From NCBI GenBank assembly GCA_003248395.1, contig QFNA01000083.1, positions 1 through 10,741 of the forward strand: a DNA stretch of 10,741 bases, written 5' to 3'. A model generated the notes under the pieces. The model saw nothing but the letters and a program-made list of their open reading frames with translations, searched no databases and was not told the DNA's origin. Source of the DNA: Citromicrobium sp. Its GTDB lineage: Bacteria; Pseudomonadota; Alphaproteobacteria; Sphingomonadales; Sphingomonadaceae. The translations under genes and the position numbers were made by a program. Shown piece by piece: positions 8,458 through 10,741 of this stretch. Position 1 is the stretch's first letter, and the number at the start of each line of letters is the position of its first letter.

Positions 8458-8460
8458 AGG
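8458..8460 (+). promoter_or_regulatory. Ribosome binding site deciding the start of the small membrane protein
   Basis: AGG (within CAGGT) lies five bases before ATG at 8466. It favours that ATG over the in-frame GTG at 8454, which overlaps it and has no upstream Shine-Dalgarno. Confidence 0.5.
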
Positions 8461-8465
8461 TCACT

Positions 8466-8816
8466 ATGCCAAAACGTCCGGTCGTCATTGCCTTCGTCCT
8501 GCTGTTTGTCGCGGCTGCGGCAGCGCTGGGATATTTCGCCAAGTTCCATGCCGACGAAACCGAACGGCAGGACGAAATCCTCGCGCGCTTCGAAGCGGCA
8601 ACGAAACCGCAGGCCAATGCTTCAGGCGAGGCCCTTGCCAGCGCCGAACAGGCAAGCGCCGATCCCGAACTCTCCTCATGGTATTCCGCGGCGGCGACCG
8701 GCGCTGCAGGCCCGGTCGATCCGACACCGGCAAAACCCGGTGCGAAGGAAATCGAGGACGCTGCCGACGGTCCGGCCGCGCCCAAACCGGCCGAGCCGAC
8801 CACCACGGTCGAGTAA
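8466..8816 (+). CDS. Small single-pass membrane protein, function unknown
   Basis: A 116-residue protein I do not recognise. Seen: a short basic start (MPKRP), one transmembrane segment at about residues 5-25 (VVIAFVLLFVAAAAALGYF), a charged stretch rich in Glu, Asp and Arg (28-45), then a low-complexity Ala/Pro/Glu-rich tail ending PAEPTTTVE. The positive residues before the helix suggest an anchor with the tail in the periplasm. It has no Cys and no enzyme motif. It starts 26 bases after the mutS stop on the same strand and may be read through from it, but nothing ties it to repair. The start is taken at ATG 8466 rather than the in-frame GTG 8454 because the ribosome binding site and the basic N-terminus fit better. 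Confidence 0.75.
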   Translation: MPKRPVVIAFVLLFVAAAAALGYFAKFHADETERQDEILARFEAATKPQANASGEALASAEQASADPELSSWYSAAATGAAGPVDPTPAKPGAKEIEDAADGPAAPKPAEPTTTVE

Positions 8817-8826
8817 CGAGGGTAAG

Positions 8827-8851
8827 GGAACACACTCTCGCGCCATACGCT
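8827..8851 (+). promoter_or_regulatory. Possible EcfG-like stress promoter before the DUF202 gene (weak)
   Basis: GGAAC at 8827-8831 is followed after 16 bases by CGCT at 8848-8851. The alphaproteobacterial general-stress consensus is GGAAC-N16/17-CGTT, so one base of the -10 box is off. It would start transcription only a few bases before the ATG at 8862, giving an almost leaderless message, which would fit the lack of a good ribosome binding site there. It could be coincidence. Confidence 0.25.
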
Positions 8852-8861
8852 TTCACTGGCG

Positions 8862-9275
8862 ATGGCCCAGGACGATCCCCCAGAAAATCCCGACACCAGC
8901 ACCAAATGGGCTGAATTGCGTACCGACCTGGCCGAGGATCGCAACATCATGGCGATGGAGCGAACCTTTGCCGGCTGGATGCGGACGGCCTTTGCCGCAA
9001 TCGGCATCGGCCTCGGCTTCAAGGCGGTGTTCGGTGCCTTCGACCCGCCGTGGCTGGCAAAGGCCATCGCGACCATGTTCATCCTGGCCGGCGGGTGGCT
9101 GGCGGTGACCGCGCAAAAACGCGCATGCCAGACCCTGGAAAAATTGGACGCGCATCGGTTCGAAGCCATTTCGACCCCGAACTTCCGCCTGCTCGCCTAC
9201 GCGGTGGCCGCGGGATCGATCATTCTGGTCGCGGGCTTATGGATATTGAACGACGGCGCGCTGGCCAGCGGTTGA
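8862..9275 (+). CDS. DUF202 / YidH-like three-helix membrane protein
   Basis: A 137-residue inner-membrane protein of the DUF202 family, whose members have no settled biochemical role in bacteria. Seen: a hydrophilic N-terminus (1-28) followed by the family signature ERTFAGWMRT at residues 33-42, and three predicted membrane helices at about 43-60, 66-84 and 110-130. A cytoplasmic loop with KRACQTLEKLD lies between helices two and three. The start is ATG at 8862; no earlier in-frame ATG or GTG is present back to the preceding gene, and the Shine-Dalgarno is weak. It follows the small membrane protein by 45 bases. Its stop TGA abuts the stop of the convergent acidic-protein gene with no base between them. 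Confidence 0.88.
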   Translation: MAQDDPPENPDTSTKWAELRTDLAEDRNIMAMERTFAGWMRTAFAAIGIGLGFKAVFGAFDPPWLAKAIATMFILAGGWLAVTAQKRACQTLEKLDAHRFEAISTPNFRLLAYAVAAGSIILVAGLWILNDGALASG

Positions 9276-9587
9276 TCACGCAGCGTCGTCCGGTCGGTCG
9301 GCGGGATTGCGTTTCCTGCCGTATTTGTCCTCGTCATCGTCGTGGTTGGGTTCGCCGCGATATGCGCCCATGTCGACGCGTCCGGATGCCGCCATGTCCT
9401 TCATGTGATCGACGGTGTCCTGCGTCGAATCGCCCATCAGACCTGAGGAATTGTCGGATTTTTCGCTGTCGAGCGGCGAGCCGGGCTTTTGCTGCTGCGC
9501 GTCCTCGGCGACGGTCTGGGCCTGGCTGCGCTCGTCGTCCTGTTCGTCATTATGCGTCTCGGGGGCCATGTCTTTCGGGGTGGTCAT
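9276..9587 (-). CDS. Small, highly acidic, probably disordered protein, function unknown
   Basis: A 103-residue cytoplasmic protein I do not recognise as a named family. It has about 26 Asp/Glu and no Phe, Ile, Trp or Cys, so it is likely largely unfolded and very soluble. There is no signal peptide or membrane segment. The most structured-looking part is residues 55-80, which contains TVDHMKDMAASGRVDMGAY followed by RGEPNHDDDEDKYG, a plausible short conserved core. The start is firm: ATG at 9585-9587 has a near-perfect AAGGAG seven bases upstream. A likely stress sigma-factor promoter lies just before it, so it may be a general-stress protein of the hydrophilin sort; that is inference. It ends directly against the convergent DUF202 stop. 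Confidence 0.82.
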   Translation of the reverse strand: MTTPKDMAPETHNDEQDDERSQAQTVAEDAQQQKPGSPLDSEKSDNSSGLMGDSTQDTVDHMKDMAASGRVDMGAYRGEPNHDDDEDKYGRKRNPADRPDDAA

Positions 9588-9594
9588 GGAAAAT

Positions 9595-9600
9595 CTCCTT
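9595..9600 (-). promoter_or_regulatory. Strong ribosome binding site of the acidic protein gene
   Basis: AAGGAG on the minus strand, seven bases before the ATG at 9587. It is the best Shine-Dalgarno in the window and suggests high translation of this small gene. Confidence 0.8.
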
Positions 9601-9608
9601 TACCCATG

Positions 9609-9634
9609 AACCTTTGGCCTCCCGCCCCTGTTCC
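9609..9634 (-). promoter_or_regulatory. Likely EcfG (general stress sigma factor) promoter
   Basis: On the minus strand GGAAC (9634-9630) is followed after 17 bases by GGTT (9612-9609). The known alphaproteobacterial EcfG/SigT consensus is GGAAC-N16/17-CGTT, so eight of nine conserved bases match and the spacing is right. It begins two bases after the 3-hydroxybutyryl-CoA dehydrogenase stop and would start transcription near 9602, just ahead of the AAGGAG of the acidic protein gene. This geometry is what a real promoter would need. Confidence 0.55.
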
Positions 9635-9636
9635 CG

Positions 9637-10509
9637 CTAACGCGTCGGCGTCGGCTCTTCGCCCGAGTAATCGTAGAAGCCGCGGCCGGTCTTCCGTCCG
9701 AGCCACCCGGCCTCGACATATTTCACCAGCAAGGGCGCGGGGCGGTATTTCGCGTCGCGCGTGGTCTTGTTGAGGACCATGATGATGTCGAGGCAGGTGT
9801 CGAGCCCGACGAAATCGGCCAGTTCCAGCGGACCCATCGGATGGTTGAGGCCCAGCCGGCAGCCCTTGTCGATATCCTGGATGCTGGCGGTGCCCTGACC
9901 AAGGACAAATATCGCCTCGTTGATCATCGGCAGCAGGATGCGATTGACGACGAAACCCGGCTCGTCCTGGCTGAGCACCACGTCCTTGCCCAGCTTTTCC
10001 GCAAAAGCGACCGTGCGATCGGTCGTGTCCTGCGCGGTCGCAAGGCCGGGGATCACCTCGATCAGTTTCATGACCGGCACGGGGTTGAAGAAATGCAGCC
10101 CGATGAAGCGCGCCGGATCGGGCGCATAGTTGGCCATGCGCGTGATCGGGATCGAGCTGGTGTTCGAAGCCATGATGGCGTCGCCGGTCAGTACCTCGCC
10201 CGCTTTTTCGAAGATGGCCTTCTTGATCTCTTCCTTCTCGGTGGCCGCCTCGATGATCAAGTCGGCATCCTTCATCGGCGCGTAATCGGCGACAGCCGTG
10301 ATGCGGGCGAGCGTCGCTTCTGCCTCGGCGATCTCGATCTTGCCCTTGCCCACGAGCCTGCCCAAGGCCTTGTCGATACCCGATCGTGCCTTTCCCGCGA
10401 CATCGAGGCTGACATCTGCCAGTATCACGTCCATGCCATGGGCGGCGACGGTCTGGGCAATGCCCGAGCCCATCTGACCCGCACCGATGATGGCCACCGT
10501 CTTGCTCAT
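9637..10509 (-). CDS. 3-hydroxybutyryl-CoA / 3-hydroxyacyl-CoA dehydrogenase
   Basis: Oxidises (S)-3-hydroxyacyl-CoA to 3-oxoacyl-CoA with NAD+ (or the reverse with NADPH) in beta-oxidation, aromatic-acid breakdown or butyryl-CoA/PHB routes. It has 290 residues, the usual length for the single-function Hbd/PaaH/FadB2 type. Seen: the dinucleotide motif GAGQMGSGIA near the N-terminus, the catalytic His139 in FIGLHFFNPVPVMKLIEV with its partner Glu151, and the C-terminal domain motif DEPGFVVNRILLPMINEA followed by GLNHPMGPLELADFVGLD. The start is ATG at 10507-10509, with AAGGAA eight bases upstream; the frame is open to 10536 but the extension (MLQMRRNFS) has no ribosome binding site and is not family-like. 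It lies 78 bases downstream of the adenosyltransferase gene on the same strand. Confidence 0.96.
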   Translation of the reverse strand: MSKTVAIIGAGQMGSGIAQTVAAHGMDVILADVSLDVAGKARSGIDKALGRLVGKGKIEIAEAEATLARITAVADYAPMKDADLIIEAATEKEEIKKAIFEKAGEVLTGDAIMASNTSSIPITRMANYAPDPARFIGLHFFNPVPVMKLIEVIPGLATAQDTTDRTVAFAEKLGKDVVLSQDEPGFVVNRILLPMINEAIFVLGQGTASIQDIDKGCRLGLNHPMGPLELADFVGLDTCLDIIMVLNKTTRDAKYRPAPLLVKYVEAGWLGRKTGRGFYDYSGEEPTPTR

Positions 10510-10516
10510 CGAGAAA

Positions 10517-10522
10517 TTCCTT
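10517..10522 (-). promoter_or_regulatory. Ribosome binding site deciding the hydroxyacyl-CoA dehydrogenase start
   Basis: AAGGAA on the minus strand, about seven to eight bases before ATG 10509. It supports the MSKTVAIIG start over the upstream in-frame codons at 10536 and 10527. Confidence 0.75.
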
Positions 10523-10561
10523 CGCATCTGCAGCAAATAATGTGCACTAGCGAAGGCGAGA

Positions 10562-10579
10562 GCGGCTGGCCAGAGCCGC
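10562..10579. terminator. Six-pair hairpin after the adenosyltransferase gene
   Basis: GCGGCT, a six-base loop, then AGCCGC form a perfect six-pair stem 8 bases beyond the adenosyltransferase stop. There is no T-tract after it on the minus strand, so it is at best a weak or attenuating terminator between that gene and the hydroxyacyl-CoA dehydrogenase. Confidence 0.3.
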
Positions 10580-10587
10580 CGTGGCAG

Positions 10588-10741
10588 CTAGCGATTGGCG
10601 CCCGGCACCCATTTCACATCGGCCGCGCCGTCGGCGTTCGCGACGCGCGCGAGCACGAACAGATAATCCGACAGCCGATTGATATAGGCCAGCGCCTGCG
10701 GATTGGTCGCGTCCACCTCGGCCATGGCGGTCATCGCCCGT
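10588..10741 (-). CDS. PduO-type cob(I)yrinic acid a,c-diamide adenosyltransferase, C-terminal fragment
   Basis: Only the last 50 residues and the TAG stop (10588-10590) are in the window; the rest is beyond the right edge. The fragment contains AYINRLSDYLFVLARVAN and ends VKWVPGANR, the characteristic C-terminal helix and tail of PduO-type ATP:corrinoid adenosyltransferases, which transfer the 5'-deoxyadenosyl group from ATP to cobalamin to make coenzyme B12. The full protein is normally about 190 residues. The gene precedes the hydroxyacyl-CoA dehydrogenase on the same strand. Confidence 0.88.
   Translation of the reverse strand, partial: RAMTAMAEVDATNPQALAYINRLSDYLFVLARVANADGAADVKWVPGANR

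Noticed and set aside
9250..9289. Inverted repeat ACGACG...CGTCGT with the palindrome CGCTGGCCAGCG inside, near the convergent stops.
   Set aside because: The outer stem is only six pairs across a long loop and there is no T-run; it lies mostly in coding sequence and is likely chance in GC-rich DNA.
10510..10536. Nine-residue N-terminal extension of the hydroxyacyl-CoA dehydrogenase.
   Set aside because: The good ribosome binding site AAGGAA lies inside it and points to the ATG at 10509.

Overview
The window looks like an ordinary piece of chromosome from a GC-rich alphaproteobacterium, most likely a sphingomonad of the Erythrobacter/Sphingomonas type. This is inferred from the high GC content, the tight packing of genes on both strands, and the style of the proteins: a two-domain MaeB malic enzyme, an alphaproteobacterial-type MutS, and a class-V aminotransferase with an IADQRHRF...YLNCAYM opening. 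No ribosomal RNA is present to confirm it. I see no mobile element, tRNA, CRISPR array, phage gene or obvious island.

Layout, left to right. (1) Plus strand: the C-terminal three quarters of a succinate-semialdehyde-type aldehyde dehydrogenase, whose stop overlaps the start of a short-chain dehydrogenase (ATGA). (2) Minus strand, 1650-5702: a tight run of three genes. A malic enzyme/phosphotransacetylase fusion (maeB) comes first, then a class-V PLP aminotransferase 4 bases later, then a small outer-membrane beta-barrel protein about 5 bases later that has no ATG or GTG start. (3) A 112-base divergent spacer with a perfect 12-base palindrome next to the maeB ribosome binding site. (4) Plus strand: mutS, a small single-pass membrane protein, and a three-helix DUF202 (YidH-like) membrane protein. 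(5) Minus strand: a very acidic 103-residue protein that meets the DUF202 gene stop-to-stop (TGATCA), then a 3-hydroxybutyryl-CoA dehydrogenase, then the tail of a PduO-type cob(I)alamin adenosyltransferase that runs off the right edge.

The metabolic genes fit carboxylate and acyl-CoA use: semialdehyde oxidation to succinate, malate to pyruvate with NADPH, and 3-hydroxyacyl-CoA oxidation. MutS is the mismatch-repair sensor. The most interesting non-routine signal is a likely general-stress (EcfG-type) promoter, GGAAC-N17-GGTT, just upstream of the small acidic protein and between it and the 3-hydroxybutyryl-CoA dehydrogenase stop. A weaker look-alike precedes the convergent DUF202 gene. These may be two uncharacterised stress-regulated envelope or cytoplasmic proteins. 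No obviously new multi-gene system is visible, and most of the window is housekeeping.
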